From Dasyornis broadbenti (taxonomy: Eukaryota; Chordata; Aves; Passeriformes; Dasyornithidae), in the NCBI GenBank assembly GCA_013397935.1, contig VZRN01001146.1, positions 904,553 to 968,552 of the forward strand: a stretch of DNA of 64,000 nucleotides, in the 5' to 3' direction. The position numbers were made by a program, and so were the translations under genes. Below the pieces are notes generated by a model that was not told where the DNA came from, made no database searches, and saw nothing but the letters and a program-made list of their open reading frames with translations. Shown piece by piece: positions 28,138 through 41,466 of this stretch (position 1 is the first letter of the stretch; each line of letters starts with the position of its first letter).

Positions 28138-28188
28138 TTTTTTTTTTTCCTACTTTGTAGTTGAATTAGGGGTAAAAAAAAAAAAAAA
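28138..28188. repeat. Poly-T run facing a poly-A run
   Basis: Eleven T (28138-28148) and fifteen A (28174-28188) are separated by 25 bases, so the two runs could pair as a hairpin. Simple low-complexity DNA; no element recognized between them. Confidence 0.7.
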
Positions 28189-28962
28189 TGTCCCCACCCC
28201 ATTGATTCCAGTAGATTCCCCATTGCACAGGAACTCCAGAAGAGATAACCAAGGTCTTTGTGGTATTATTGCTGTGAGATTATTATTTGAGAGAGCAGAG
28301 TTGAAGGGGAGGGTATTTATCGACAAATGCTGTGCTTATCAGCCTGTAACCATGATTAATACTTTGGCTATTAAATAGAGAAAGAAAGCAAATAGATGAA
28401 TCATAACTGTGCCTTATCTGACTTTCAGCTTTGTGCAAGAAATTCTCTTTGCATAGAGGTTTTACCCGTGTCCCTGGGCACGTTCTTGGGCTTGCAGCCC
28501 ATTCATGGGGTTGCAGCCCTGATCTGGGCGAGTTCAGTATTTAATAAAACTCTTAAGAGTATGTCAAGATGTATTCTAGTGCAAATGTTTGCAGGATCAG
28601 GGCCCAGTTTGTAGACAGGTGTAAGTCTGGATTGAAGGGAGTTGTTCCTCCTCACACAAATTGTTTCAAGCAAATAGCAGGTTATTCCAATTGTGTTGGA
28701 ACTTACTGAATGTATTTCTAGGCGTTGTGAATTTTACTTGCAAATTGCTTTTGTCAGAGGCAATGCAGAGTGCAGAGAACCTGAAAAAGGGTGATCCTTT
28801 AGTTAGAAAGTTTGTCTCTGTTGCACAGAATGCCTCTCTGTGCTTAGAGGACCGATTTGTACTGTGGGTACAAGGAGGGCTCCCTCCCTGCCCTGGCAAT
28901 ATGGGACCACAGCTGGAAGAGCTCTGTGCTTTCCTGCTGACCTGTGGAGAGAGGATGTCATC

Positions 28963-29205
28963 GGAGAATCACGGAGTGGTTTGGGTTGAAAGGAACCTTA
29001 AAGCTTCTCATTCCACCCTCTGCTGTGGGCAGGGACACTTCCCACTATCCCAGGGTGCTCCGAGTCCCATCCAACCTGGCCTTGGACACTTCTTGGGATG
29101 GGGCAGCCACAGCTGTTCTGGGCAACCTGTGCCAATGCATCACCACCCTCACAGGGAAGAATTTCTTCCTAATTATGTAGTCTAAGTCTACTCCTGCTTT
29201 GTTCC
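28963..29205 (-). mobile_element. CR1 LINE 3'-end fragment
   Basis: Read on the + strand it starts 'gaatcacggagtggtttgggttgaaaggaacc', carries 'gtgggcagggacacttcccactatcccag' and 'ccaacctggccttggacact', and ends near 'aagaatttcttcctaatt'. This is the reverse complement of the avian CR1 3' end, so the element is inserted antisense to FNDC3B. A chance + strand ORF (28661-29185) passes through it and is not a gene. Confidence 0.92.
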
Positions 29206-32200
29206 CATCGTGTTTGAAGTGATGTGTGGTTTTCTAGAAAAGCACAGAGTTGCTGGTGCAGTTAGGGGTGTGTTGTGCTGCTGGCAACTGAATAGCCCCC
29301 AGAACTCTCTTAACTCAAATGTCTCTGAGGGTGGACAAGCAGGAACAAATTAGTTTGAAATGTTAATTGCTGCTTGTATTCTTGGAAGTGCATGAAATAA
29401 TTTCCCTTGAAAACAGAAAAAGGTTTGAAGTAGTTGCTATTTTAAAGCCACGTTGTGCCAGAAACAACAACACAAAAAATCATGGAGAAAAAAGCAATTG
29501 GCCACTATTGTGCAAGAAGGGTTAAATTCAGCCTATGGCTGCTTAGAAGAATTGCCGTGAAATAGTGTGAGAATTGTGTGCCTGAAAACTTCTCTATTTT
29601 TGCAGCTACATCCCTCATGAGTCCCCTTTATCCGTTGTGATTAATATGGAAGAAGGTGAGGAAAGAAAGGTGTGAGAACAAAGCAGGAAAAGAATATAAA
29701 TAGCAAAAATTACTAACTTAATTTTCAGATTGAAGAAAAAGCACAGAAAAACCCAAATGGTGAGAGTGAGTTGTATACAAGCTGTCTCTGCAGCATGCTC
29801 TTCTGCCAGCAGTGCAGGCTGTAGCCATGGTGGGTTTGCATGTTTTGGATCTGATTTTTGAGCAGCAGATGAATTTGCTGCTCTAATACTATTTACAGAA
29901 GTGAGAATACTGTGGAACCATTGGATTAGCTTGTCTGCCTGTGCCTTTTGCTCAGGCATAGCTAATATAAGCCTAATAAAAATTTTGAAGGTCTGTTTCA
30001 CTCCTGGTGTATTTTATTCCCTTAAATCTAATTCCACTAGGTTTGCACATGAACATGATGGCCTTCAGGCACACCCCAGCCGTGAATGGTGGTGGGAGGA
30101 GGGCGAGCTCGCTTTTCCTACACGAGTTTTCACAAGATTTCTCCCTGGAAAACCAAGGGGAAAAACCCCTAGTGGGGTGACGTTTTCCTTTGGTAAAAGA
30201 CTCTTTTGTGTGCCAGGTTGCTTTATTCCAGTATTTCATCAAAACTATTATCTGCTGATTAGTTGTACTTGCCTTGTGAAATAAGACACTCCTGCATGAT
30301 GCAGTTTGACCTGATATCCCCATTCCTGATGCTCATTTCTGGTACATGTTTGAAGTTACTTGGTTATTCCGTTTCTTCCTAAGGGTAAGCTAGGAACCAA
30401 TTTTTAATAGTTTTTCTGTTCCTGAATGACAAACATTTCCTATGAGGGGTGTGCAGCTGGTTACAGTGCAAATATGTTGTTCCTTAAGATAATGGAGTTT
30501 CAAGCCTGGAAAACTTGAGGTCAAATTTTAGGTCTAAATAAATGCAAACTACTGAAAATCTTCATATCATTACCCTCAGCATTGCTGCCTTGGGAATCTA
30601 GCACCACTGTGGGGGAAAAACAATGTTAACTTTCCTTGGTTCTCTGTAGAATTGTATACTGCTGATAATTCTGTCTTCAGAGATGGAATGTATCAGGCAC
30701 ATTGAAATATATTGTTATTTAAAATAAACTAGAGGGGAATAAACCCACTGATTAATTACAGTGGTTAAGTTTTGAGAGGATGTTTATGCTTTTCAGCTTG
30801 CTGGAGATAGGATCCAGCTACTGGTGGCCTTGTCTGTGAAATGGCACAGAGAGCAAGCAGCAGGCATTTCACTACCTCTTCATAGAATGCCAGTGGCTTT
30901 GTGGGTATGTGTTCCCTCTAATCTGTTTTCTTTTGTCATGGCAGATTTTTAGAATTGCATGTATTTCTTAAAAATTGTTATGAAGAAGCCCGTCTGTTTG
31001 GATGCTTCCAAATTAATCTACCGTGTTTGCAATTAAACAGAGAAAGAATGTGTTCAGGTTTCAGTGGCGCTTCAGACGGATGTGATTTAACTAAACTAAT
31101 GAAGGCACAGCAGACAAGACAAATTCCAGACTGTTTGTGCCTTGACCAACCATCTGTGCACATACCTCCAGGTACTGCTCATGTCTCAAGAGGCTTTTCT
31201 ACATGAACAATTATTACCACTCTTTGAATTGGAGTGGCAAGCCATGGCAGGAGTCTCTTGAAAGCAGCTGTATTTACCACTCTGCTTTTCAGTGAAAATA
31301 TAATTGTGTTATGTATGTTTTAATTAATCCTAAATGTCAACGTGTACTGTACAAAATACAGTAGGCAGACAGGCAGTGTGTGAGTTCTCTCATCTCTTGC
31401 ACATGAACTCCAGCATCAGCAAGAATATGCAGAAGACGCACTCCTCATTCAGAGTCTTTCTGGTGGGTTGTAGACCCATTTTAAATTCTTAATGTCTGAG
31501 AATGTGTGTGTGTACACAAATAAGACTGTGTATACATATTCTCCTTGTACATACTAGCAATTTTTTTCCTAGTTACTTTTCTTTCTTATTCAAAAGATTA
31601 CTCAAAATTACTCTGGAAAACCACCCATTTCTTCAACTCTATAATAACCAGCAGTGACATGATTTGACATGCCAGACTTGGATAGGGTTCTTCAATTGCA
31701 CATATAAAGTCCTGAAAAATAGTGAATAATTTCAGGATTATTTATCTTTATGGAAGAACAAGATATGCTGCAGGTAATGGCTTCTGTGAATACTAAATGA
31801 TTTTTTAAAAAATCTCATTGTATTTTACCATATTTCTTTTCCAAAGTGAGTTTTCTTCTAGAAATTTTTGAGTGTTCCCTGTTTTCAGAGCATGTGTTTC
31901 TAAAGATGTTTGACTTCTCAGTGGTGCTAGTTGGGACTCCCTCTGACATGAACCTATGATTCCATACGGATTTTTTCAACCGTGGCAAAGCCCTTTTAAG
32001 CAACTTCTCCTTCCTCTTGTCCTGGTTGTAACAACACAAGTGTTTGAGGGTCAGTGCAGTGCAGTGGATGGGGAAAACCCTGTTCAAATCAGCTGTGCAG
32101 GTGATGCTGGAGGGTTTGGGCTGGCTGTGCTGTTAGGATGTGGTTTGGAGGATGCAGATCAGATATCACAAATCCTTTACTATTTGGGTTACAGAGCTGT

Positions 32201-34194
32201 CAATCTCTGAGTATCCTCAGTGCAGAACCTGGTTTGCCAGGGCAAACAGCTGGCTGGGGGAGAAACAGTCGTGTTTTAAGTGGTCATTAGGTCAATTATC
32301 AGCAGAGTTTGGCTTTTGATAACACCTGAACTAGCTTTGCCCATGGCTGTAAAGCACTAAGGAATTTCCTACTGGGTTGGATTATTTCTCTGGCCAGAGC
32401 ATCAGCCTCTGTGCAAGAGGAGATCACCCTGGCCATACAGCGTGGTAGAAGAGGGGGTCCTATAGTACATAGATTAAAGTAGTGGTAGAAAGGAATTTGT
32501 TAGACTGTGTAACCCTGTGTGTGTACCATTTGTGTGTGAACTTTGTCTTGGTGAAGTGGTAAGGGTTTGTTTGTTTTTTTTTTTTTAATAGGCTGGAAAG
32601 AGAAAATTCTTTTACTTTAAGTTTATACTGTGTGTGTTTCAAATGTTTTCTCTGTCAAGGCTAGGATTGAAGGCGGGGTAGCTTTTTACTCTTCATGCAG
32701 TGTGTTCTTTTCTATTCAGGCAGAATACCCCTAGATGTGCACTGCAGGAGTGAAATGTGTGTTTAGCACTGAATTTTAGTGGTATATTCAATAAACCAGG
32801 ATATGTGGCTCTACTTAGTATTGAAAACTCTCTGTCCTTGTTGTAGTACAACTTCTGTAATTCCAGATGATTGTGATAAAAAACCAGAACACTTTGTTCA
32901 GGAGCTCTTAATGGTCTGCTGCAGGGAAATAAAAATCAAGTCTTTGCAAAGAATGGTCACAGGACTCAATATTCACAACTCCTCTTGCTTCTGCCAAATT
33001 CTCTGGATTTGCGTGCCATAGCTGGAAGAGGTTCTTTGGCTTTGTAAAAACAGAAGGTAGGAAGAAAATCACAGAAAGAAAAATGTTCTTGGCTTCCAGC
33101 CCATAAATAGCATGGGTAAAACTTTCTAGGAAAAGTAGATTTGGGTATCTTGATGTGATTCACACTGCTTTTGGAATTTCAGGAAGACTGATGTAACCTG
33201 TTGGGTCATGTTATTTGACCATACATGGACATTGGGTTTTAGATAGTTACGCTTTATTCTTCTGTGTGTTTTAATTTTCTCTCTAGTGCCATGTGCAACT
33301 AATTTATCTATTACTAATTCACATATTGAATTAATTTAAGGAAACGGAGTCATCTCAGGGATCTGTAGAAGGCTGCAGTACTGAACTGAAAATCAAGTTT
33401 GCAGCAGTAACTTGCAGATATCAAAGGCTTTGGAAGTTTTGTTTGGGGACAGAGACATCAAACTTGGATGGTTATTTCTTCTTTGCTCTACAGCAAAGTG
33501 GAAAGCTGTGATTTCCGTATTCCTGGAGGAAGCTAGACAGGGAGATGCAGCCTCTCACTCCATGTTGGCGTTTTTGTGAACTGTCCCAGCCAAACCTAGG
33601 GAATGTAGACGCACAGGAAATATCTTCTTAAAATTTAAATATAGTCAGCTTTCTAGACAAAACCCCAAATTTGAGTTAGTACCTGAAAAAAAGGCTGTGG
33701 GTTAGTATTTGGCAGTTCATATTTTAGCTAAGGAAGAATTCTCATATCCTGGAATGTGACCTGGCTCTTTGAGTCATGTCTGGTGTTTTCTTCCATCGAT
33801 GTTCTGAATTTGCAGGAAAAAGAAACTGCTTGTGTCAGACCTCACCTTCTTTGTATTAACCAGCTTTGCATCCCCTGAGGGAGGAGGAACACTAGGCTTT
33901 AGGAGGGGTGTGAAAGCACGGCTAATAAATCTGTTTTAAGTAGGATGAATGAGCAAATAACCTCAAAAAGTGCATGAGGCCTGTTCCAAAGGGTTTGGCT
34001 TTGCAGTGAAGTCTGCCAGTCTCATGGTAGATGTCTTAACTCTGCCTGGAGCACATCTGTGTGAAATACTGCAAAAAAATCCTGCCAATGGCTGTGCCTT
34101 GTAGCCAGTACTGCTGCTGGTATTGTCTCTGGTGGGGCTGTACCAGACCTGACAAATAGAGGAAGCCCTTTATATTTATGTGGTTTGTGTTTTT

Positions 34195-34221
34195 TTTGTT
34201 TGTTTGTTTGTTTGTTTGTTT
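34195..34221 (+). repeat. (TTTG)n microsatellite
   Basis: Six perfect TTTG units plus a partial unit, preceded by a T run. Simple repeat in intron 1. Confidence 0.95.
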
Positions 34222-36976
34222 CCCCCTTTCAAGTGAGGCAAGTGTAGACACGGCTGTAGTGACAAACCATTAATAAAGCAAAAGGAATGTAGCTGTAACA
34301 CTTTAAATAATGACACGTAGCAAATAAATGTCAACATATTCGTTGTTGTGCCTGGAATGGAAATATTACTAGGAAAATATGTAGCTTCAAGCTACAGTCT
34401 GGGTTTTTTTCCTCAAGAAAATAGCATCAGTATGATGCTTAAACTCTCTTAAATCTCGGCTTTCGGATTCAGACTAGGTGAATGTGTCATTTGTTTGAGG
34501 ATTGGGGTTTTGTTTTGTATGAGTTTAAAATAGTTTCTATGAACATTGTGTTCTTTAAAAATAAACTTTGTATGTGATTATTTACATTTGCACACTTGAT
34601 AACTATAGATGCATAAATAAATATGTGTATAGCCAGAGTAGTTGGAGGTACAACTGGCTATTGACTAAATCACTCCATTTCCATTGAAAACTGTTCACTC
34701 GTGCTCTCTCTGGTGTTCGGTATTGGGCTCACATACTCTCTTCTTCCTTGTTAAACAGAACCCCCAAAACCTCAAACCACACTGTCCCGCTCCTCCTCCA
34801 CCCCCAAATCCCAACACCTGTGAATCTTGTTGTTGGACTTGGCTCTTTCTCAAAATTATAACCTGAGATTCTGAAGTAATGAGAAGCAAAAGCTTTAGGA
34901 AGAATCTCCAAAACCTTAGGGGAAAAATGCATTGGGCAAAGTTTCTGGTCTCTTGGATGTATTTCTGTAGCCCGTGTTGTGGATGGGTTAGAGTGACTAA
35001 GTCAGAGAGGCTTTCGGGCTCTGTTGGATCAGAGAGCTTGATCCTGTGAGCTACAAGGGTGTGTACTGGGTGTCCTTACTCCAAGGGTGTATGCCCTTCA
35101 GGGCAGGTTATTCAGGATGGTGGCAACAGTAGGACTAAAACACTTCCAAGCTCTGGCACAAAGCAGTTGATGCAGGCAGGAAATAATACTTGGAACCCAA
35201 CTGTGGATCTACCATTCTAACAACAACTGTGTCTCAGGCTTCTGCAGAACTTCTGTCCTGTAATTGAGTCTTGGATAAAAGGAGGGATTTAATTTAAAGG
35301 TGGATGAAAATACATTGCCTCTGTTTATATCTCAGTGAAGTGATGATTAGAAAAGTGGTGTTTTCGCACAAATGAGAACAGTGGAAAGAGCTGTGAGAGT
35401 TGTGCTAAATTTGGTACTGAGTTAAATTAAAATGCTGGTCTTGAGCTGTATGGCTGGAGGTCACAGTGCCAGGTCTGCACATCTTCTGAAAAACAAATGT
35501 ACTTTCAGTCTTCTGGTTCTCCTTAGATGTGAAGGGGCCTGTTTGATGACAATGAAAGGACAGATGTGATTCAGTCTGTGTGGGCACTGCCATTGCTTTA
35601 AAATCACACTAGTGCTCCTCTACAGGTGCTGGAGGAGCTGCTCCTGGTCAGGCTGATGTTTCTGATCATGGGGCTGTGCAGGTGATGGGATTGCAGTGAG
35701 CTCTGAAAGAGGCTGATGAAAATGAAGACAGTGTATTTCAACTAAACTAAATTTAGTTGTTGAACTTAAAAAAAAAACCAAACGAATTTGAAGTCTAGCA
35801 GCACCTGGGGCTAAGGGGATATAAGGTTTGCAGCATCCAGCATCCATGGAAGCTCCAGCCCTGGAGCTCAGTCCTTTACCCCCTCTGGAGCAGATGAATT
35901 AAGCTCCCGGTTTATGGCTCTCTAGTTCAGTGTCCCATGCTCTTTGCCAAAAATTCCCCTTTCTGTACTCTGGTGTACTCTGATTGTCTTGTGTCAGCTG
36001 ATTACCTGTGCTGCCACCTGAGTCACAGCGTACTTTTTCCTGACTTGAATTTGAGATGTATATGAAATTATTCAGGAAGACTTTGGGATTCTCTGGCATG
36101 AGGGGTACTGAGGAGGCTGCTCACCACTGGACATGTGAGGTTGCTTTGCTTAGGAGTTCTTGTGCAGAGGTCTGGATAAGCTGTGTGATGAGATCATCCA
36201 CTTTATTCACTGGAGCTGTATTATTGCCCCATAAACCAGCATGATGGTACCCTTAACGCTGAATTAAGATCTGTTTTTACAAGGCAGCTTCTCATGGTTT
36301 TACTGATGCTCACGTATCATATCAGTTAGCTGTGAAGGGGGAGGGTGTGCTGGAAGTGATGTGTGATTTTTCACAAATCTTTAAGTGATGTCATCATTTT
36401 CTGTTGTCCTTCCTAGAATGGCGTGTTCAGAACATTGAGGATGTGCTGTCCCTCCTGCTTCAGCAGAAGCCTTGATCCTTTTGGGTCATGATTAAATGGA
36501 AGTCAGGTGTCTGCTCTTTGTGTTGTAGTGGCAGTTCACACTGTTTACAGGGCCCTGGAAAGAAAATAAAGGGTTTTGGCTTTGAAGTGTCGCTATTGAG
36601 CGAAATTGCTGTAACTTCTTAACCATGTGGGTGACCACGTGTAGTTCCAAGAGCTGTGGCAGCAAGCAGGATGCTGATTTAAGAGCAAAGCCTTCTCAAA
36701 GTGTCTCAGAATCTGCCTATTTCAGCAGTGAGGGATGAGGTTTATAATTGTGGGAAAGAGTGGGAAATCTGGCTAGTTAGTTTTTTGGAATTCTTGCATG
36801 GAAACATGACTTTCTACACTCTTGATCTAACAGTTAAAACCTCCGTTCAGAGCCTTGAGATCCCATATGCCTCCTGTTACAAACGCAGGGATCCTGCTTG
36901 CGTTGCTGGATGGCAAAATGACCTTCTAAAGTCTTCCAGGGTTTTGCAGGGTCTTTAACTGGTGTTTCTCTTGCAG

Positions 36977-37004
36977 GAAGTCCGTTGAGGAAAATTCTCC
37001 ATGA
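36977..37004 (+). other. FNDC3B: FNDC3B 5' UTR part of exon 2
   Basis: These 28 bases lie between the acceptor AG (36975-36976) and the start codon. They contain an in-frame TGA at 36984, so the main frame cannot extend upstream within this exon. That supports 37005 as the first in-frame ATG. The last four bases belong to the overlapping upstream ATG. Confidence 0.8.
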
Positions 37005-37115
37005 ATGTACGTCACAATGATGATGACCGACCAAATCCCGCTGGAGCTGCCGCCGTTGCTGAACGGGGAGGTGGCCATGATGCCTCACATCGTGAACGGC
37101 GATGGATCGCAGCAG
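37001..37115 (+). other. Upstream overlapping ORF, exon 2 part (44 codons after splicing)
   Basis: The sequence ATGAATG places an ATG at 37001, four bases before the FNDC3B ATG and in another frame. This frame is open for 38 codons to the end of exon 2 (begins MNVRHNDDDR, arginine- and alanine-rich). The split codon completes as GGT across the junction, and the frame ends at TAA 44905-44907 in exon 3, giving 44 codons that overlap FNDC3B. The ATG context is weak (T at -3, A at +4), so leaky scanning is expected. Translation is not shown by the sequence. It may only tune initiation, or be chance. Confidence 0.4.
37005..37115 (+). CDS. FNDC3B: FNDC3B coding exon 2 (start codon exon; N-terminal 37 residues)
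   Basis: The frame from ATG 37005 reads MYVTMMMTDQIPLELPPLLN and continues through GEVAMMPHIV to end GSQQ. This matches the N-terminus of vertebrate FNDC3B; FNDC3A starts differently, so the paralog is excluded. FNDC3B is a roughly 1,200-residue protein with a proline-rich N-terminal region, nine FN3 domains and a C-terminal membrane anchor in the secretory membranes, linked to adipocyte differentiation and cell migration. Only residues 1-37, before any FN3 domain, are here. The exon begins at 36977 after tttctcttgcag, leaving 28 nt of 5' UTR. It ends CAG|GTCTGA at 37115/37116, in phase 0, and joins exon 3 as in other FNDC3 genes. The start at 37005 is chosen by homology: its context is weak (T at -3, T at +4). 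Met5 to Met7 (37017-37025) have A at -3, and an out-of-frame ATG lies at 37001. Confidence 0.95.
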
Positions 37116-40100
37116 GTCTGAAATTGGCTGGTTTAAATAAACTGTTTCTGGGCCAACAAGGGATTTTCAAGATGGGGAAGATAGTTTCCTTAGCATTAGG
37201 GAGGACAGAATATTTCTTGGGGTGTAGAAATTTGCCTCTACGCTGAAAAGACATTAAAAACAATGCTAAAAGTGTGCCATTAGTTTGAATGCGTTTGTTT
37301 GCATATGTGTTCATTGAAGTAAAAGTAGTGGAGTTGAAACAGTGGCTATAAATGCTGCGTATTTGAGGGCTTTGCAGAAAGTTGCTGATGATTTACTTGT
37401 GCTAACTATTGTCCAGACATCTTACTAGCATTTGTGGTGAGATTGTAAGATTTTAAAATAGCTGAGGTTAGAAAAAAATGGAAGTAGGAAAGAAATAGAG
37501 AATAGCAGTGATGTCTGCTGTTCTTTGCTTACCTGAATATACCTTTCCCAGCAGGCCTGTGTACTACCCTGTGCTTCATTGTAAGAAGCAAGTGTGAATT
37601 TTGAGTGGGTTTTGGAGGGAAGAGAGGATTTACAGTTACTTTTATTTTCTTCTGGGAGATACTCTGTAATAAGCTTCATCAGAAATTGGTAGAATGATCA
37701 TAAGACCATAGCAATGCCTTCATGTCAGGATACAGCATGGAGGTTCAAGCATGTGGGTGGTACCCAAATATGTCATCTGGGGTCAAGGTGTCTCTTTGTG
37801 GAACATCTACCCTGGCAATTTTTCTGTGTTGCTTAATTTGGTTCCCTCGTCATGTGAGACGTTTCATCAAAGTATTATAACAAAGGTGGAAGCCAGCTGT
37901 CCTTCTTGAATCAGTATAAAAGGTCATTCTGTTACTTCTTGTTCCCTGGATCATTTGTTCCTCCTTCCTAGCTGTGTTTTGAGCTAGAGCAACCTCAAGA
38001 GGAAGAATAATTTCTGCATTCCTTGTGGACTTGTAAGTCTGTTTGGTTATCTGGATTCTCATTATGATACAGATTTTCATTGTTGTGGTTCGTTATTTTT
38101 TTCCAAGTCATTTTTGCAAAGTGTGCTTTGACCTGAAAAAATAGAAAACAATGCTTTCAGTGGCTGTATTTACCAAGTCCAATATTAATACACTTGTGTG
38201 AAGGAACAATCTTATTCATACTGGAAAGGATAATTGTTCTTTAAGTACACACTTTGCTCTTTGTTGGAAACCACTTACCAGGTCAGACTGTCCTGACAGT
38301 GGGTCCTCCTGTATTACAGAAAGAATAAGTGAATTGTTGTGAGCCCTCCTTTGAGATGGTGCTCTAAGCCCAATCTTTCAATTTCCCCATCTTTGATTCA
38401 GCAGCCTGGCTTGGCAGATGCCTCCGTTGCCTTTGAAGTAGTTTCTCAGCTAATGTTTTGCATTAAAAAGAATTGCAGGTGCTCTGGAAGCATATTGCTT
38501 CTTGCTTTTTCTGTGCTATGCAAGCATGACTCAGTAGAACAGTTCTGGGCCAGGTCCCTCTTCTGAGTAAGTGTTTGCTGGACGATGCTTTTAGACCTCA
38601 TCTCCTTATCTCTTTAAGTACCTGTTGAACTGAAATTTAAGCTGAAATACCAGTTTTCCCTGAGACTTTTTTGGCCTCTAGTCTGGATGTGCCCTCATCT
38701 GTCGCAAAGCTTAATTACCTTTATGCTTTTTCCTTTTCATCCTATTCCGGAAGATTTAGGTGACGTTTTTGCTTTTTGAAAGTCGATTTCCAAAATGGAA
38801 TGAAATCGGAATAAATGCTTTGTTTGATCTTTGCAAATGTACTATGCTAATTACTCTTAACATGGTTTGTTGTAATGTGGAAACGAATGCTAAGTGTTTG
38901 TTGAAGGAGATTTATTTTAGTTACTTGTAAGGTGGGAAGAGCCTTCAGGATAGATTCACACAGGAATGACTTCCTTAAGAAAGATGGTTTATATGACTCC
39001 GTAAATAAGTTCTAGCTTTAGGAGGACGTGTGCTTTTACAGGGTGTAATTACAGTCCCCATTAGAAGCTGGTGATGAGAAAGCATCATAACAGAGCTGGT
39101 GGGAGACGAGGAGTGTGGAGTTTTCCAGGCTGCAGTGTGGGCAGCAGGCAGGTCAGTGCCTCGTGCTTTGGGGCTGACAGAATGGAGGTTCTGATGGGGT
39201 GCTCTGGGCACACTGGCTGATGCTGCTCACCCTTGTGTGTTACTGGATTTGTGAAGCCGCAGCTGTGCCAGCACCACAGAGCTGCATTAGGAGCTGTGCC
39301 TGGAAATGCTGAGCTCCAGGGAAAAGCCTTTCCTGAAAGGACCCGTTCTTATGTACGTAGAATAAAGCAGACTGGAGCTGGTGAAACACCTTGGCTTTGC
39401 CAGCAGCCAGCTGGAGAGTGATGCAAAAGGCAAATCTGCCAGTCGATAGGCCTGGAGTGTAAGGCAGTTGCATGGGAACATTCGCTTGCTTTATCTTCCT
39501 CAGAGTAAGGGCTGCAAAGCTGCACAGGGCAGGGCGAGGAATGTCTTTGCCTCCTTGACAGTAATCTCTCTTCTCTAGACTACCCAAAATGGCGTTTCTA
39601 GCACTGGCTTTTTTTTTTGTTAAGTTTCCCACACTTTATTTCCACTACTGCTGACTGTGTTTAATGCTTTGATGTTGCTTCCAGAGCTGTTTCTGCTTCT
39701 AATCCACTTGTAACTCCCTTGGGGATTCAGGGAGCAATAATTAACCTTTTGGTCCAAGAATTTCAATGGTTTCCTGTAGGTACTCCACTGCAAGCTCTAA
39801 AAACCTTGGCATTTAAAGTGGAGGGGCAGCTAGCTGTGCTACAGCACATCTGTACAGAATACTGGGCTGTTTAGTTTGGGAAGATTTATTTCAGCTTGGT
39901 TCACTCATTGTACCTGCAGAGGTGTAGCAGGTTTTCTGCTCGCCTGCTCTCTATAAAGCTGTGTTTACCAACCCTGTGGTTTCACCAACTGGCTCGAGCT
40001 TAGACACTGCACATCGTGCTGTATGTGCTTATTCTTGTCTTTTAGGGTCATAGGCTTTAAAAGAGGGAGACAAGAGTACAACTGGATGAGGGACAAGATT

Positions 40101-41241
40101 TGGCACCTTCCTGTAGCGCAAGTCTGTGCACCTTGTGAGCAACTGAAAGCACTTAGCTGGGTTTTATACCGAACCACAGCATCTGAGCTGAGTGAATGAA
40201 CTTTCTGCCAAAATTTAGAGTTATTTCTTTGTTTTTTCAATTTATTATTTCAATTTTACTGCTTCTTTGGTATGTGTGTTTTAAGGTTTGATAAATTAGA
40301 AGGTTCAGGATCTGCCACTTGTGGGTTTTGCCGTGAAGAGCACTTGTGGTAAACTGGCTGAATTGATTCATGCCTCTATTTTTTGTCCAATTAAAAAAAA
40401 AAGGTTAAGCCCAGACACTCTTATTGAAGTATTCATTTTTAAAAGTCAGCTTTGGTGTTTAAGATGTAGCATGTTCCCTGATTTTTGTTACTGAAGAGAG
40501 GCTGAAAATGTTTAGCCTCCCTGCTCTGTATGACTGAGAGATGTGCTCCTGAGAAGAGTATTGCACGCAGAATGGCGTGAGTTCCCTGGTCCTTCCTGTG
40601 GGATGCACCTGGAAAAGCCTTTGGGATCTGGGGCACAGTCTTTTAGAGTAGATGACAGAACAGATCCAAGCGAGTGTTTTGTTTTTTGGTGTTTTGTTTA
40701 TTCTCTTTTCCCAGAAGAAGCAATATATTCCATAAGTTATACACCGTAGATTGTAAATGCAGTAACTCTTAATGGTTTAAAGCATTTGTGAGGAACCTGT
40801 GGCCGGATCCCAGGTGGTGCCTGTGATGCCATGCTCCCCAGCTGTACGAAGCATGATACATCTCATGGAATGGAAAATTGCCACACTGGAAAATGTTTAA
40901 TGCAGGGTTTTAATAAGCCTAAGCCCTGCAAGAGGCTGTTTGACCTTAGCGAGGAAAATGTTCTCATAAAGGGTGAAAAACTCTAAGTGAGCACTGGGAC
41001 TGTATTGCATCATATGGCTGCAGGTGAATGTCATCCCACTCACTGCTGGGACAGGCCACGGAGTGGCTGGGGGACCATGGCCTGCTTGGGGTGTGAATTT
41101 TCTTCTGTGGGCTGAAACTCTTGTATAAGTGAATCACTAGTGCGTGCAAAAGAGAGAATAGTGTATGCTCTTGGTCCTTATCAGGTGACGTTTGTGCCTT
41201 TGGATGAGACTGTTTACCCACAGTGTGTATATATAGTTTTA

Positions 41242-41466
41242 TATCACAGAATGGTTTGGTTTGGAAGGGACATTAAAGCCCATCTCTTTCCACCCCCTGT
41301 CATGGGCAGGGACAGCTTCCATCAGACCAAGCTGCTCCAAGCCTCATCCAACCAGTCCTTGGACACTTCCAGGGATGGGGCAGCCACAGCTGCTCTGGGC
41401 AACCTGTGCCAGGGCCTCACCACCCTCACAGCAAAGAAATTTTTCCTAATATCTAATCTAAAACTT
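41242..41466 (-). mobile_element. CR1 LINE 3'-end fragment
   Basis: Read on the + strand: 'atcacagaatggtttggtttggaagggac', then 'ccccctgtcatgggcagggacag', 'ccttggacacttccagggatggggcagccacagctgctctgggcaacctgtgcc', and the end near 'tttttcctaatatctaatcta'. This is the reverse complement of the avian CR1 3' end and the best preserved of the short copies. It is truncated before the reverse transcriptase and lies antisense in intron 2. Confidence 0.93.

Larger units (their letters stand above)
241..36976 (+). other. FNDC3B: Presumed FNDC3B intron 1
   Basis: About 36.7 kb of mostly AT-rich sequence lies between the CpG island and the acceptor of exon 2. I found no ORF here that resembles a known host protein and no tRNA or rRNA gene. 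It holds CR1 fragments, a MIR-like core, short tandem duplications and homopolymers, listed separately. Blocks 946-5040, 8045-12080, 13200-23490, 23525-26100 and 29210-34190 show nothing more than ordinary intronic DNA to my reading. Moderately GC-rich pockets near 6150-6500, 12000-12260, 15400-15650 and 20640-20900 have few CpGs and no recognizable exon. Its left edge is arbitrary because the exon 1 donor could not be placed. Confidence 0.55.

Noticed and set aside
28661..29185. 174-codon frame on the plus strand
   Set aside because: Its second half is the reverse complement of a CR1 3' end, so it is not a gene.
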